Assembly: GCF_937958975.1 (NCBI RefSeq)
Contig: NZ_CALGRE010000023.1
Span: 29,992 to 93,991, forward strand
Source: an uncultured Eubacterium sp.
Lineage (GTDB): Bacteria; Bacillota; Clostridia; Lachnospirales; Lachnospiraceae
Direction of reading: 5' to 3'
Length of the DNA stretch: 64,000 nucleotides
Within the stretch, counting starts at the first letter, position 1. Each line of letters starts with the position of its first letter. Below, piece after piece: positions 1 through 8,805 of the stretch. Made by a program: the position numbers and the translations under genes. The notes beneath the pieces were generated by a model. That model made no database searches. It saw nothing but the letters and a program-made list of their open reading frames with translations, and had not been told where the DNA came from.

Positions 1-642
1 CGCTTATTCCTTTCTCATTTCTCCACTGTACCGCTGTTTTCCCCAATAACGCCATATTCAAAATATCCGCTTCAGAAGCATATGCATATGCTATCTCCTG
101 CGGAAATAATATCGGTATTATCAGGAATTCCTTTATCGCATCTGTATGAATACGATAGTTTATTTTTGAAAGTTCTCTCTCTACATCCCATCCAATCGCT
201 AACCGATTTGCTTCATCTTTCTTTAATCGCTAATAATCTTTAATAATATAGAGTTTAAATTCTGGAGAAATCCACGAAGCAAACTCAAAAGCAATATCTG
301 TATGAGCATAAGTGCCGCCATACCGTCCTGATTTTGATATGATACCGATTGCATTTGTTGCTTTTATCCATTGTTACGGTGTCAATGTAAACGCATTATC
401 CCCGACTCTGTTTTAAACCTATCGAATTCGATAGGTTTAAAATTGGAATTATGGATTTGGTCCCACAAGCCCAAAAACGAAATCATGGAATGGTTACGCA
501 TCCAGTTTGCCACCACGATAAACGCATTATCAGGATTTTTATATTTAGCAATATCTGTCTTCGAAATATAAGCTTCCTCATTAACAACCTCTCCAATTAC
601 TCTGATTTCTGTTCCGTTAGCATCTATTTTCATATTCTTCAT
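1..642 (-). pseudogene. KilA-N domain protein, decayed, runs off window start
   Basis: The minus strand reads a phage-type KilA-N DNA-binding domain: DIAKYKNPD, NWMRNHSMISFLGLWDQ and NFKPIEFDRFK in the first 86 residues, then QWIKATNAIGI, GRYGGTYAH and FEFASWISPEFKLYII. The start is the ATG at 642, after a GAGGGG-type ribosome site. The frame is broken three times. One G appears to be lost in the run read as CCCC at 400-403. A TAA lies at 374-376 just before QWIK. A TAG near 227-229 stands where relatives have a Gln in the EFQRL motif. The part upstream of the stop gives only an 86-aa product. The reading frame is still open at base 1, so the gene continues outside. Such proteins are phage antirepressor-like regulators; here it is a prophage relic. 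Confidence 0.8.
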
Positions 643-826
643 TGTGTCTCTTCACCCCTCTCATGCTATTTCCCGAATACGTTTTTTATATGAGTAACAT
701 TCCCAATATATGTTTTACAATAGAAACCTTGCAAATTTTCTTATTTCAATTGCATCATTTACTTTATCTTACTGATTTTCTATTATCAAACTGTTGCTAT
801 TATTTATAAATACCTTAATACATGTA

Positions 827-2065
827 TTAGTAAAATACAATATCCTTTCCATCTTCTAAATAATCTGGAATCTTCACATCTTTTGTAAGCGGATGTCCCT
901 TAAATAAAATTCTTATTGCCCTAACCGAACCATATATCTCTATCATCAATTCCTTCTGCTTCTCATATACATCGACATTGTAACTATTATTAGTTAATTC
1001 ATGTGCAGGAACCTGCCTAATCTTTCTTATCTGCCTAATAGGTTTAATTATAACTTCATCTACATCAAAATTAGCTTTAACATTTTTAAGAAGCCACTCT
1101 TTGAACATTACTATACTGCCCTTATCTTTACCTTCCTCATCTTTTCGTTCTATTCCTTTTATAAATACAGAATCTTTTTGAAATGTTTTTATCGAAATGT
1201 TATGTACTACCAACTTTTCTAACACTAACACAAAATCATAATAATTCTTCATTGTTGGTAATAGTATATTCCTATATCCCTCCGGCATATCTGTATCTTG
1301 TATTCCATATGTATGTGAAAATAATTTAGGAATACTCATTGCTTCACAAAGATTATTTATCACTTGCATTTCCTCTAAAAGAGCGTGAAATATCCAATAT
1401 TGGGTGACCCATTCTCCCATAAGCAAATTTTTAATAAATCCCGCACTAACTTTGCAATTATTTTGGTTTTCTAACTCAAATCCTTTCCAAAGCATTTGAA
1501 TTTTGGGAGATAATTTAGCTAAATCTATTACAAAAACTCCTATTGCTCTATTTAGTTTTTCGCCTTCTATATATGCCATACCATAATCCTTAATATATTC
1601 ATTCGGAGAACCTTCTTCATAAAATTCATCTTTAATGCATATGGTACCTCTATACCCATTATCCATGACTAAGAACTTTGGATTATTAATGTATCTTTCT
1701 AATATTTCTATATCAAAAAAAATGACTTCAAACTGTTCCTTGCCTCTTTGCAAAAGGACTGTATATGGTTTCTGATAATCAATTTCGACTCCCTCTAATG
1801 CCTGATCTGTTGGATAAAAACATGTATGTCTATCGGTATTTCTTGCATTTGCTATTTGATGTTCCTTTGATAACCCTATATCAAATCCTTTGATATGAGG
1901 ATTCAACACATCAACCTCGGAAATTGCTTCCACAAACCCGTCATTAATTAATTCTATCATTTCATTTACATCATAATCTTCTATTTCATAAATAGGTAAA
2001 CCATTAAAACTACTCGAATCCAAATAGTATCTAATAACTTTATCCAATAATTTGCTATCCTTCAT
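827..2065 (-). CDS. 412-aa uncharacterised protein with HEPN-like RX4H motif
   Basis: I do not recognise this family. The ATG at 2065 follows a GAGG site about 7 bases upstream. There is no signal peptide or membrane helix. The N-terminal two thirds are mixed alpha/beta. The C-terminal 70 residues look helical and carry RKIRQVPAHEL, in which R350 and H355 form an R-x4-H motif like the catalytic motif of HEPN ribonucleases. That match is short and is an inference only. The gene lies about 390 bases downstream of the restriction/PIN operon and next to the KilA-N relic, so a defence or mobile-element role is plausible from position alone. It could equally be cargo of unknown function. Confidence 0.6.
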   Translation of the reverse strand: MKDSKLLDKVIRYYLDSSSFNGLPIYEIEDYDVNEMIELINDGFVEAISEVDVLNPHIKGFDIGLSKEHQIANARNTDRHTCFYPTDQALEGVEIDYQKPYTVLLQRGKEQFEVIFFDIEILERYINNPKFLVMDNGYRGTICIKDEFYEEGSPNEYIKDYGMAYIEGEKLNRAIGVFVIDLAKLSPKIQMLWKGFELENQNNCKVSAGFIKNLLMGEWVTQYWIFHALLEEMQVINNLCEAMSIPKLFSHTYGIQDTDMPEGYRNILLPTMKNYYDFVLVLEKLVVHNISIKTFQKDSVFIKGIERKDEEGKDKGSIVMFKEWLLKNVKANFDVDEVIIKPIRQIRKIRQVPAHELTNNSYNVDVYEKQKELMIEIYGSVRAIRILFKGHPLTKDVKIPDYLEDGKDIVFY

Positions 2066-2212
2066 GGTACATCCTCACATTTATTTCTACTAAGATGTTT
2101 TTATTATATCATGCGTCTAACTAAAGATACAGGCAAATTGTGTCTAACAGTTTTAATCCATTATGCTGATAACGGAAATTGATATAAACTAAAAAATGTA
2201 GATAATATAAGT

Positions 2213-2243
2213 ATGGCAGGCAATCTCATAGACTACCTGCCAT
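2213..2243. other. Inverted repeat in the 2066-2458 gap
   Basis: ATGGCAGG and CCTGCCAT form a perfect 8-bp stem around a 15-base loop. It lies between the 412-aa gene and the end of the PIN gene, both on the minus strand. No long T-run follows on either strand, so it may be a weak terminator for the PIN operon or just a stem. Apart from this and the direct repeat at 2383 I see nothing in the gap. Confidence 0.4.
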
Positions 2244-2382
2244 ATAATATATCCTATATAGAAATTTAATTATTCAAATTCATTTATAGTAAATGCAATC
2301 ATAGTTGATTTTAGTACACATTTGTGTATTTTGGTCTGTTTTATCTTTGTATTATTGATATTTTTTGTGTCGATGTGATTTT

Positions 2383-2401
2383 ATGGAGCCAAAATGGAGC
2401 C
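2383..2401. repeat. Direct repeat ATGGAGCC, 11-bp period (possible integrase arm or att remnant)
   Basis: ATGGAGCC occurs at 2383-2390 and again at 2394-2401, separated by AAA. Short repeats with this spacing are common at the ends of tyrosine-integrase elements in Firmicutes. A second pair with the same 11-bp period (GTGGACAAA) lies at 55492-55511 beside another relic. No integrase is present here, so the assignment as an attachment-site remnant is an inference. Confidence 0.3.
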
Positions 2402-2458
2402 AGTTATTATGTTAAGATACTCTCCGTCATTTTAAGACTTTGTATACACACAACTGTA

Positions 2459-4078
2459 TCAATCAATCTTATACTTATCCCTTAGCCATTTTTTTACTAT
2501 TTCAATATCTAGTGAAAACATATCCATTTTCTCTGTTTTAGCTTTTATGCTGGCTCCTATAATTTCTATTACAACTATAAGTATGCTAATAATTCCTTGA
2601 TTATCATTGCACCATTTTACAAATCCATTAATTTCCTCACAATCCTTAGTTACATATTTTATAATACATAACGAAGCTATAATTATTATCCCTACTATAA
2701 ACAATGAAAAACATATGCAACTAATTATTTTTCTTCTTCTCACAATTTTTTTAGCCTGCTTATCTATTATATCTTCTTGTCCTTTCGAGAATTCCTCGTT
2801 TCCATCGCTTACATTTTGCATAAATTCTATTTTTTGTTTTAACAATTCTATTTCATCATTATGTTTACTCTCGATTGCTGCAATCCTACTTTCTAAAATA
2901 GTTTTATGAGATTCCTCTACAATTCCCTCTATGTTTTCATCTACTGCATTTGTTTCGCTCAACTTTCTTTCTATATCATATATTATTTCTTCTTTTATTT
3001 CATTTTCCTCATTTAAATTCATAATATAAGGAAAGATTCTTTCTTTAACATCTTTCAGCTTATCCTTCTCCGGAGCAATTCTTATGTTTAGGAATTGACA
3101 AAAGGCTTTGTAATCATCCGAAGTTCTTCCTTTATATTTCAGTAAAATTGAATACCATACACTCGGCAAAACAAAAATAGGTATTGTTCCAGATCTTTTT
3201 TCCATCGCCCAATCTGTCAAACAATGGTCCGCTGTTATGAAATAATATTTCAGATCCATAAAATTAGATGCTTGCCCTTTATCATTCTTATCCACCATAT
3301 ATAAATAGTTGTTTATATCTATTTTTATTGCACTAATATATGTATTTCTGTAATGTTCTTCCTTATATTTAGAAAAATCTGCAACAAGTTCATTAAAACC
3401 ACATCTAGAATCCCCTTCGTAATCCTTATTTACAACAGTCTTCTTAAACGGTCTTAAAATCTTATTTACTTCTTTTTCTAAATATATTCTAAATTCTTCG
3501 AATTCGCCTGCATAGTTTCCTGGCATTCCACACCATATTGTATATTGCTCATAAAAATCTAAATTTGCATACTTTGAACCCATTATTCTCATTGCCTTCA
3601 CAGATAATGGTTTATTTTGCCCTAAGGCCTTTTTTAACAAATTAACATGATACTTAATCGTATTTGTTATTTCAACTGCTGTATGATTTGTATAACATAT
3701 TTTAATCCCTGCGCTTGTACATTTTTTAATAAATGCGTTCATTACATTTTTTCTTTCTTCATTATTAAAAACTGCCAATCTAAAAATGACATTTGAATCC
3801 AAATAAAATTCTTTTCCATTAAAAATTTGCGCAAAAGAACTTGTATTCTTTTTAACTGTCAACATACAATATTCAAAACATGAAGCAATTAAATTAAGTA
3901 TGAACTCGTTTTTCGGTTTATAATCCCAATTCAAAAAATCATTTATTACTCTCGATTGATCGGGATCAAATTTTGTATCAATCACACTATCAACAGTTTT
4001 TGAATCACAATAGTTCATTAACTCTAATACTGTATTCTTTTCCGCATTAAACGTATTATATAAGAATCTATATATCAA
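2459..4078 (-). CDS. PIN-domain protein with C-terminal coiled coil and two TM helices
   Basis: This is a probable membrane-tethered RNase. The N-terminal half carries PIN-type acidic positions: FYLDSNVIFRL (D94), TAVEIT (E136) and YFITADHCLTDWA (D284, D289). Known PIN nucleases use such residues to bind metal and cut RNA. Residues about 390-445 are charged and coiled-coil-like. Two hydrophobic helices follow at about 449-474 and 490-510, with a short cytosolic tail. The order nuclease, stalk, membrane is unlike the 130-150 aa PIN toxins of VapBC pairs. The start overlaps the preceding gene by ATGA (4075-4078), so the two are translationally coupled. Substrate and trigger are unknown. It could be a toxin, a defence effector or an RNA-turnover enzyme. 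Confidence 0.7.
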   Translation of the reverse strand: MIYRFLYNTFNAEKNTVLELMNYCDSKTVDSVIDTKFDPDQSRVINDFLNWDYKPKNEFILNLIASCFEYCMLTVKKNTSSFAQIFNGKEFYLDSNVIFRLAVFNNEERKNVMNAFIKKCTSAGIKICYTNHTAVEITNTIKYHVNLLKKALGQNKPLSVKAMRIMGSKYANLDFYEQYTIWCGMPGNYAGEFEEFRIYLEKEVNKILRPFKKTVVNKDYEGDSRCGFNELVADFSKYKEEHYRNTYISAIKIDINNYLYMVDKNDKGQASNFMDLKYYFITADHCLTDWAMEKRSGTIPIFVLPSVWYSILLKYKGRTSDDYKAFCQFLNIRIAPEKDKLKDVKERIFPYIMNLNEENEIKEEIIYDIERKLSETNAVDENIEGIVEESHKTILESRIAAIESKHNDEIELLKQKIEFMQNVSDGNEEFSKGQEDIIDKQAKKIVRRRKIISCICFSLFIVGIIIIASLCIIKYVTKDCEEINGFVKWCNDNQGIISILIVVIEIIGASIKAKTEKMDMFSLDIEIVKKWLRDKYKID

Positions 4079-4455
4079 ATCTTTAATTCTTCAAATCCAT
4101 ACTTTGATTCCTTTTCCTCAAGAAAAAGTTTGATATATTCGTTAATATTTATGCGTTCAGAATCTTTCATCTTTTCATATTCTTTAGGATTTATCGTATA
4201 TTTATTGAGTAGTTGATCTTGTTCTTCATATACTACAATCCCTCTTTCTTTTTTTAACGCATCCTTTATTTCATCATATGAAAATTCATGAGTATATATT
4301 TCATTTAAAGCATCAATAATTTCATTTATTTTTAATGGGGTCCCATAAGAATCAAACAAAACTAATTTAATTATTTTCCTTAAATTAGTTGTGAAATTTT
4401 TAGCAGAACTATCTCCTAAAACAACAGCTAATCTAAATATTTTTTCTTTATTCAT
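4075..4455 (-). CDS. Small winged-helix-like protein coupled to the PIN gene
   Basis: About 126 residues if begun at the ATG at 4455, which has AGGA about 9 bases upstream. An alternative ATG at 4473 lacks a site. The central part (KINEIIDALNEIY, FSYDEIKDALKK, then a turn and YTINPKEYEKM) has the helix-helix-helix-strand pattern of a winged helix, with no zinc ligands or membrane segment. Its last four bases overlap the PIN gene start. The pairing suggests a sensor, regulator or antitoxin for the nuclease. That role is inferred from the operon and not from recognisable homology. Confidence 0.55.
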   Translation of the reverse strand: MNKEKIFRLAVVLGDSSAKNFTTNLRKIIKLVLFDSYGTPLKINEIIDALNEIYTHEFSYDEIKDALKKERGIVVYEEQDQLLNKYTINPKEYEKMKDSERININEYIKLFLEEKESKYGFEELKI

Positions 4456-4490
4456 TATTACTTTTCCTATCATGTACTCTAACTTAACAT

Positions 4491-5258
4491 TTATATATCA
4501 ATACTGTCTTGCCATTTGTTTTTTTCTATCTGTCTCAATCCTATACATTTAAATTTTAATTCCGAGATATATCCTGCTCCTTTTTCACTTATGTAAGAAT
4601 ACGTATCTACTTGAAGTTTAATATCTTGGCTATATGTAGTTCCTATAACATCCTTATAAAAAACAGTCAATGGTATATCTGTATATCCCATCTTATCAAG
4701 CTTAGGTTCTGTACTCCACCAATTATTTTCCTTTTTCGTTTTTACACCTGGCACAAGTCCCACATAAGCGGCAATCTCAATTCCTAAATTTAAACATTTT
4801 CCTTGTTCTATCGCGTTAGTACCATTTGTATCTTGCGGATTATAATACGAACTTTTTACTTTCCAATATGTTATTGGTCCCAGTCCCACATTTTTTAAAG
4901 ATAAACAGGCGTATAAATTCAAAGGTCCACTTTCGTTTATAACCGCCTGTATAGTACCTCCATTAGTATTTAATGGAGTATTCACCTTTTTAAATGTCGC
5001 TGCTAAGTAGGGAGAAAATTGAAGTTGCCTATCAATCTTATTCTGTTTACCAGTATACAAAATAGTAATAACAATACCTACTAATGTTGCTATCGCACCT
5101 ATAATTGATCCAATATAGGCCCCAAGAAAACTCGCCCAATCTGAATTTGAAATATTGCTTTTGTATCCATTTCCAAATATAAACTTATCAAGTAATAGCG
5201 GCATTATGATAACAACTGCTAACACTGCACTAAGCACAACAATAATTTTTCTTTTCAT
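4491..5258 (-). CDS. Two-TM membrane protein of unknown function
   Basis: The preferred start is the ATG at 5258 (MKRKIIVVLSAVLAV). A TTG at 5306 would add 16 polar residues and has a slightly better upstream purine run. The protein has an N-terminal helix, a short extracytoplasmic stretch, a second helix (WASFLGAYIGSIIGAIATL) and a cytosolic, beta-rich C-terminal domain of about 170 residues. I do not recognise a catalytic motif. It lies 57 bases after the restriction enzyme and 35 bases before the winged-helix gene, so it belongs to the same operon. It might partner the membrane PIN protein. That is a positional inference. Confidence 0.55.
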   Translation of the reverse strand: MKRKIIVVLSAVLAVVIIMPLLLDKFIFGNGYKSNISNSDWASFLGAYIGSIIGAIATLVGIVITILYTGKQNKIDRQLQFSPYLAATFKKVNTPLNTNGGTIQAVINESGPLNLYACLSLKNVGLGPITYWKVKSSYYNPQDTNGTNAIEQGKCLNLGIEIAAYVGLVPGVKTKKENNWWSTEPKLDKMGYTDIPLTVFYKDVIGTTYSQDIKLQVDTYSYISEKGAGYISELKFKCIGLRQIEKNKWQDSIDI

Positions 5259-5315
5259 TTTGATATATCCAATCTGTGATAAATTCTTAGTTCTACACAA
5301 ATGCAAATTATTATG

Positions 5316-7457
5316 TTATTCTTCATTTCCTTCTTTCATAATTGTATTCCATGCAATTTTATGTTCATAATTCAGTTCAGAATCTGCTTCCAAATTTTTT
5401 ATATATGCATTAATGAAATCATCTGTATTATCTAATAATCTAAGATAATAAGCCAAAGTAGAAAATACTCCATTAGTAATCACCTGGCATCCATGTTCAC
5501 TTTTAATTTGATATGCTAGCATTCTAATATTATGCTTCTCTTCCTCATCCATTGAACTTGTACTTAATATGTAGTATCTCTGAATTGTAGTTGGTTTTAT
5601 TTTTTTGTATGCATCCAAAACCATAATTCCTGTAACAGGAATTTCAAACTTAATTTCTACTACCTCGTACAAACTACCATCCAAATTTCTTATAACAATA
5701 TCTCCCGCTGCTCCACTACTTCTATCGCAACTATTATGTGAACCTAAGGGTTCTAATACCTTGTCACTATATCTTCCCATTTGAGAAATCATACACTCAT
5801 ATACACTATATAGTGCTATGACAGGCAAAATCGAAGCACCTCTACTTTTGTATGGATGATAAAAATGTGCTGTTAGATACTTCATAATTGTATCGATAGT
5901 TAATATAGATTCAGACTCTATCGGATTAATTAATGTAACTACCTTTTTTGCCTTTTCGGTAATGCTTCCCTTAAAAAGTGCAAGCAAATATTTATATGAG
6001 TTTGCACCCTTTACACATACATCATCTAAAATAGCTAAAAATGCATTCTTTACTTCTTTGTTTTGAATTTTCCCTGGAAATTCTAAGTTATATGGTATAT
6101 TTTGTTCCAGACTTCTTGTCAACCAACCAGATTCCTTCATCGCTCCTGGAAATTGTTTTATTTTCATAAATGGTGTGACATACTTTGTGTCAAAACTACG
6201 TCCGCTATATCCACCATCCATATTAGCCTGATGATATCTAACATCTTGCTCTGGATGCAAACACTTATAAGTTAAGCTGGTAACAAGTACTGTAAATACT
6301 CCTTTAAAAGTTTCTTCCTTCATATAAACACTTGTAACCCATCCTAGTTGTTCAGCGTTTAATCCCACATTTTCAACACTATCACGTTGTAATGCTTCTT
6401 TGTATGTATCTTCCAAAAATACTGTTGGATTCACTTGTTTCATATCTCCATCTCCCTTCACTTTAAAAAATTGATATTTTAATTCCTTTGATACTGCATC
6501 TACCATATTTACGCATATACTGTTTCCTACACGTTCATATAATTTTGAAACTAATCCCGGCTTTTTAAAATTCTTTGGGAAGCCCATGAATTTATAACAC
6601 TCATTTATCGTAAGTTTTCTTACTCTTCCTTCATCATATATCCAATATCGTCCACTCTGTTCCTGAGATGCAATCGTTGGATGAACACCATCTGATGAAT
6701 ATATTCTGTTTGGTTGTTTATGAACTCTCGATAAATGCTCCGTTCCAGGTCTAACACCGACAGTTCTAATTTTTTTATTTCTATATCCAATAAAAACAAG
6801 TCCGGATTTTGGTTGTTTTTTATAGCTATCAAGAATTGTGTATTCTTCTGGCTTTAAATATTCGAAATTACCGTCTCTATCCAAAAAAGGTTTCATACTG
6901 TCTACTGGATGTGTTTCCAATTTGTCAAAGTCAAATACTTTGCCATCTCTATTTCCTACAATAAGTATTCTCTCTCTATTTTGTGGAACTCCAAAATCCT
7001 TAGCGTTCAATACCCTATATGTTACTGAATATCCTAAATCATTTAACGCTTGCATCATCACATATAAAGTATTTCCCTTGTCATGTTTCTCTAAATTTTG
7101 AACATTTTCAAGAATAAATGCTTTAGGTTTCTTTTCTTCCAATATTCTACATATATCAAAAAATAAAGTTCCTCTTGTAGTGTCATAGAATCCCTTTTGC
7201 TTTCCACATATCGAAAAAGTCTGGCAAGGAAAGCCAGCACATAACACATCAAACTCTGGTAATTCTTTTGGATTTAATTCTGTTATATCTCCTTTTGGAT
7301 TAACACCATAATTGCTCTCATATACTTCACAAGCATGATCGTCTATTTCACAGCTATATACACATTCAAATCCATTTCTTTCCATTCCTAATCGGAATCC
7401 TCCAATGCCTGCAAACAAATCTATAAATTTTAATTTATTACTCATCTTCTTCACCAT
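5316..7457 (-). CDS. Single-chain C5-cytosine methyltransferase/type II restriction endonuclease
   Basis: Residues about 9-335 are a complete m5C methyltransferase: SAM motif DLFAGIGGFRLG, GFPCQTF with catalytic C78, ENV at about 117, QNRERILIVG and C-terminal RVGNSICVNMV. Residues about 339-713 look like a SacI-family-type restriction endonuclease, with RYHQANMDGGYSGRSFDTK and MKESGWLTRSLEQ, and a PD-(D/E)xK-like core (D586, E601, K603 in GDIVI and VVEIKF). The two are normally separate polypeptides. Met339 (ATG at 6441-6443) is preceded by AAGGGAG with 8-base spacing, so a free 375-aa endonuclease could also be made. The start is ATG 7457 or the in-frame ATG at 7445. Recognition sequence is not readable here; SacI relatives use GAGCTC. 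Confidence 0.85.
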   Translation of the reverse strand: MVKKMSNKLKFIDLFAGIGGFRLGMERNGFECVYSCEIDDHACEVYESNYGVNPKGDITELNPKELPEFDVLCAGFPCQTFSICGKQKGFYDTTRGTLFFDICRILEEKKPKAFILENVQNLEKHDKGNTLYVMMQALNDLGYSVTYRVLNAKDFGVPQNRERILIVGNRDGKVFDFDKLETHPVDSMKPFLDRDGNFEYLKPEEYTILDSYKKQPKSGLVFIGYRNKKIRTVGVRPGTEHLSRVHKQPNRIYSSDGVHPTIASQEQSGRYWIYDEGRVRKLTINECYKFMGFPKNFKKPGLVSKLYERVGNSICVNMVDAVSKELKYQFFKVKGDGDMKQVNPTVFLEDTYKEALQRDSVENVGLNAEQLGWVTSVYMKEETFKGVFTVLVTSLTYKCLHPEQDVRYHQANMDGGYSGRSFDTKYVTPFMKIKQFPGAMKESGWLTRSLEQNIPYNLEFPGKIQNKEVKNAFLAILDDVCVKGANSYKYLLALFKGSITEKAKKVVTLINPIESESILTIDTIMKYLTAHFYHPYKSRGASILPVIALYSVYECMISQMGRYSDKVLEPLGSHNSCDRSSGAAGDIVIRNLDGSLYEVVEIKFEIPVTGIMVLDAYKKIKPTTIQRYYILSTSSMDEEEKHNIRMLAYQIKSEHGCQVITNGVFSTLAYYLRLLDNTDDFINAYIKNLEADSELNYEHKIAWNTIMKEGNEE
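6441..6458 (-). promoter_or_regulatory. Internal ribosome-binding site and ATG at the methyltransferase/endonuclease junction
   Basis: On the minus strand AAGGGAG is followed by 8 bases and an ATG, in frame with the long ORF at codon 339, exactly where the methyltransferase ends and the endonuclease begins. This suggests the fusion arose by loss of a stop codon between two genes, or that internal initiation still yields free endonuclease. Neither can be decided from sequence alone. Confidence 0.5.
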
Positions 7458-7463
7458 GTCCTA

Positions 7464-7928
7464 CTATAATACGCAAATTTGTTCTGAACTTATACAAGAA
7501 AAATCATGTTCTATTGGTTCCCCAATATACTCTATATTGTCTTGTATATATTTCAGCAAGTCTGTACCATCTAAATAATAATACATTTGGGGTACAATAA
7601 AACGGTCTCTTTCTTTTCTTAATCTATCTAATGAAATTGATGTTGTATTTTGAAACCTAGATATTTGCATAACACACTTATAGTCTTTTAGATATTTGTC
7701 TATACGTTTTATTACTTCAATATCATTCTTATACTGTTCTTTCCAATCTATCAGGTTTACTTTATTAGTTAAAAGCATTACTCCCTTTATAGCTTGTACC
7801 GGACTACTAACATACAAATATGCTATCACATCCTCATTTGGAAATACGCTCCTATGTTCAAATATCTTTTGGCCAGATACAACCCTGTCAAACACTTCGG
7901 GTTTAAAGCTCAATAACATTGTTCTCAT
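7464..7928 (-). CDS. ASCH-domain protein
   Basis: A 154-aa protein opening with MLLSFKPEVFDRVVSGQKIFEHRSVFP, the signature start of ASCH (PUA-like beta-barrel) proteins, followed by AYLYVSSPVQAIKGVMLL. Members bind RNA or modified nucleotides; some are N4-acetylcytidine amidohydrolases or regulators. It lies 4 bases after the HTH gene and 6 bases before the methyltransferase start, clearly in one operon. A role in sensing modified DNA or RNA beside a modification enzyme is attractive but inferred. Confidence 0.7.
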   Translation of the reverse strand: MRTMLLSFKPEVFDRVVSGQKIFEHRSVFPNEDVIAYLYVSSPVQAIKGVMLLTNKVNLIDWKEQYKNDIEVIKRIDKYLKDYKCVMQISRFQNTTSISLDRLRKERDRFIVPQMYYYLDGTDLLKYIQDNIEYIGEPIEHDFSCISSEQICVL

Positions 7929-7932
7929 TTAA

Positions 7933-8118
7933 CTATTCCTTTGCTTCACTATGTTTATTTTTTCTTGCATCCTGAGGCTTCATTGTTCCATAAGGAATAA
8001 GCCACGTTTTTCCTTTTTTGACAGCGCCCTCCACGCGATTTTGTTCACACAACAAGGCTATTCTTCTTGACGATATCCCCCACTCTTTTGACATTTCTAT
8101 AGTTGTAAAATAGTCCAT
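7933..8118 (-). CDS. Small helix-turn-helix protein, first gene of the island operon
   Basis: 61 residues from the ATG at 8118, chosen because AAGGAGG lies about 5 bases upstream; a longer frame to 8187 has no such site. The sequence MDYFTTIEMSKEWGISSRRI, a recognition-helix-like stretch, then KKGKTWLIPYGT is the MerR/excisionase-type winged HTH that is common as small standalone proteins in Lachnospiraceae. The tail is charged. As first gene of the restriction operon it may act like a controller protein, but controller proteins are usually XRE-type, so this is only a possibility. Confidence 0.65.
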   Translation of the reverse strand: MDYFTTIEMSKEWGISSRRIALLCEQNRVEGAVKKGKTWLIPYGTMKPQDARKNKHSEAKE

Positions 8119-8241
8119 TTCCGCCTCCTTATTATATAAAATATTATATTTATTTATCTGAATAATTGCAAGTGTTTTCACGAACATAGGTTCTCTTTTC
8201 TTATTAGCACCTCTTTTCTTTTTACATAATTTCCCTATAAT

Positions 8242-8705
8242 TTATCTTCTTCTCTCATCCCTAACCTTATCAACTTTCTCTTTAAACCTATCCAACACAC
8301 TTCTTTCATCTATCACAAACTGTTTCATAAAATCTAGTGCCTTATCCAACATTTTTTTAACCTTGTACTCCGCAACCGTTAAGTCATGATTCTTTCCTTT
8401 TTGTTTCTCCTTTAATTTCATACCAAACACCCAATCTGCACTCAGCTAATTCCCTCAGCCTCCCTGCAACACATTTGACAATGTCTTCTGGGTAAATACC
8501 GACCTCTTTGAAACCTTCGTCTCCAATCCTCTTTTAAAACCTCTTTCGACCGGCACACCTACCACGTGCATATGTGGACTTGCTTCATCATAATGGACCA
8601 CTGCATTTGCCACTACAAAACTAGGCATCAACTCCATTAATTTATCCACTATCATTTTGTAAATTATATGAATATCTCTTAACTGTTTTTCTCTGTCAAT
8701 GACTG
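8242..8705 (-). pseudogene. MobV/Pre-type plasmid mobilisation relaxase fragment
   Basis: Minus-strand reading gives the relaxase core VVHYDEASPHMHVVGVPVE (HxH metal site) and VSKRSVFTQKTLSNVLQ, then after a break KGKNHDLTVAEYKVKKMLD, all typical of MobV/Pre proteins. A +1 shift near 8460 leads into RLRELAEC in another frame and a compensating shift restores the first frame near 8430. The N-terminal part, with the rest of the active site, is missing where the IS21-type element begins near 8706. It is a relic of a mobilisable plasmid or IME that probably brought in the neighbouring island. Confidence 0.75.
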
Positions 8706-8805
8706 TGTTAAAATGTAAGAAAAAGGCGTTTAAATTATGTAGTTTTTTCGATACATCTTAGGATGTGATACACTCTTATAAATACATTATAGGAGTGATT
8801 AAACA

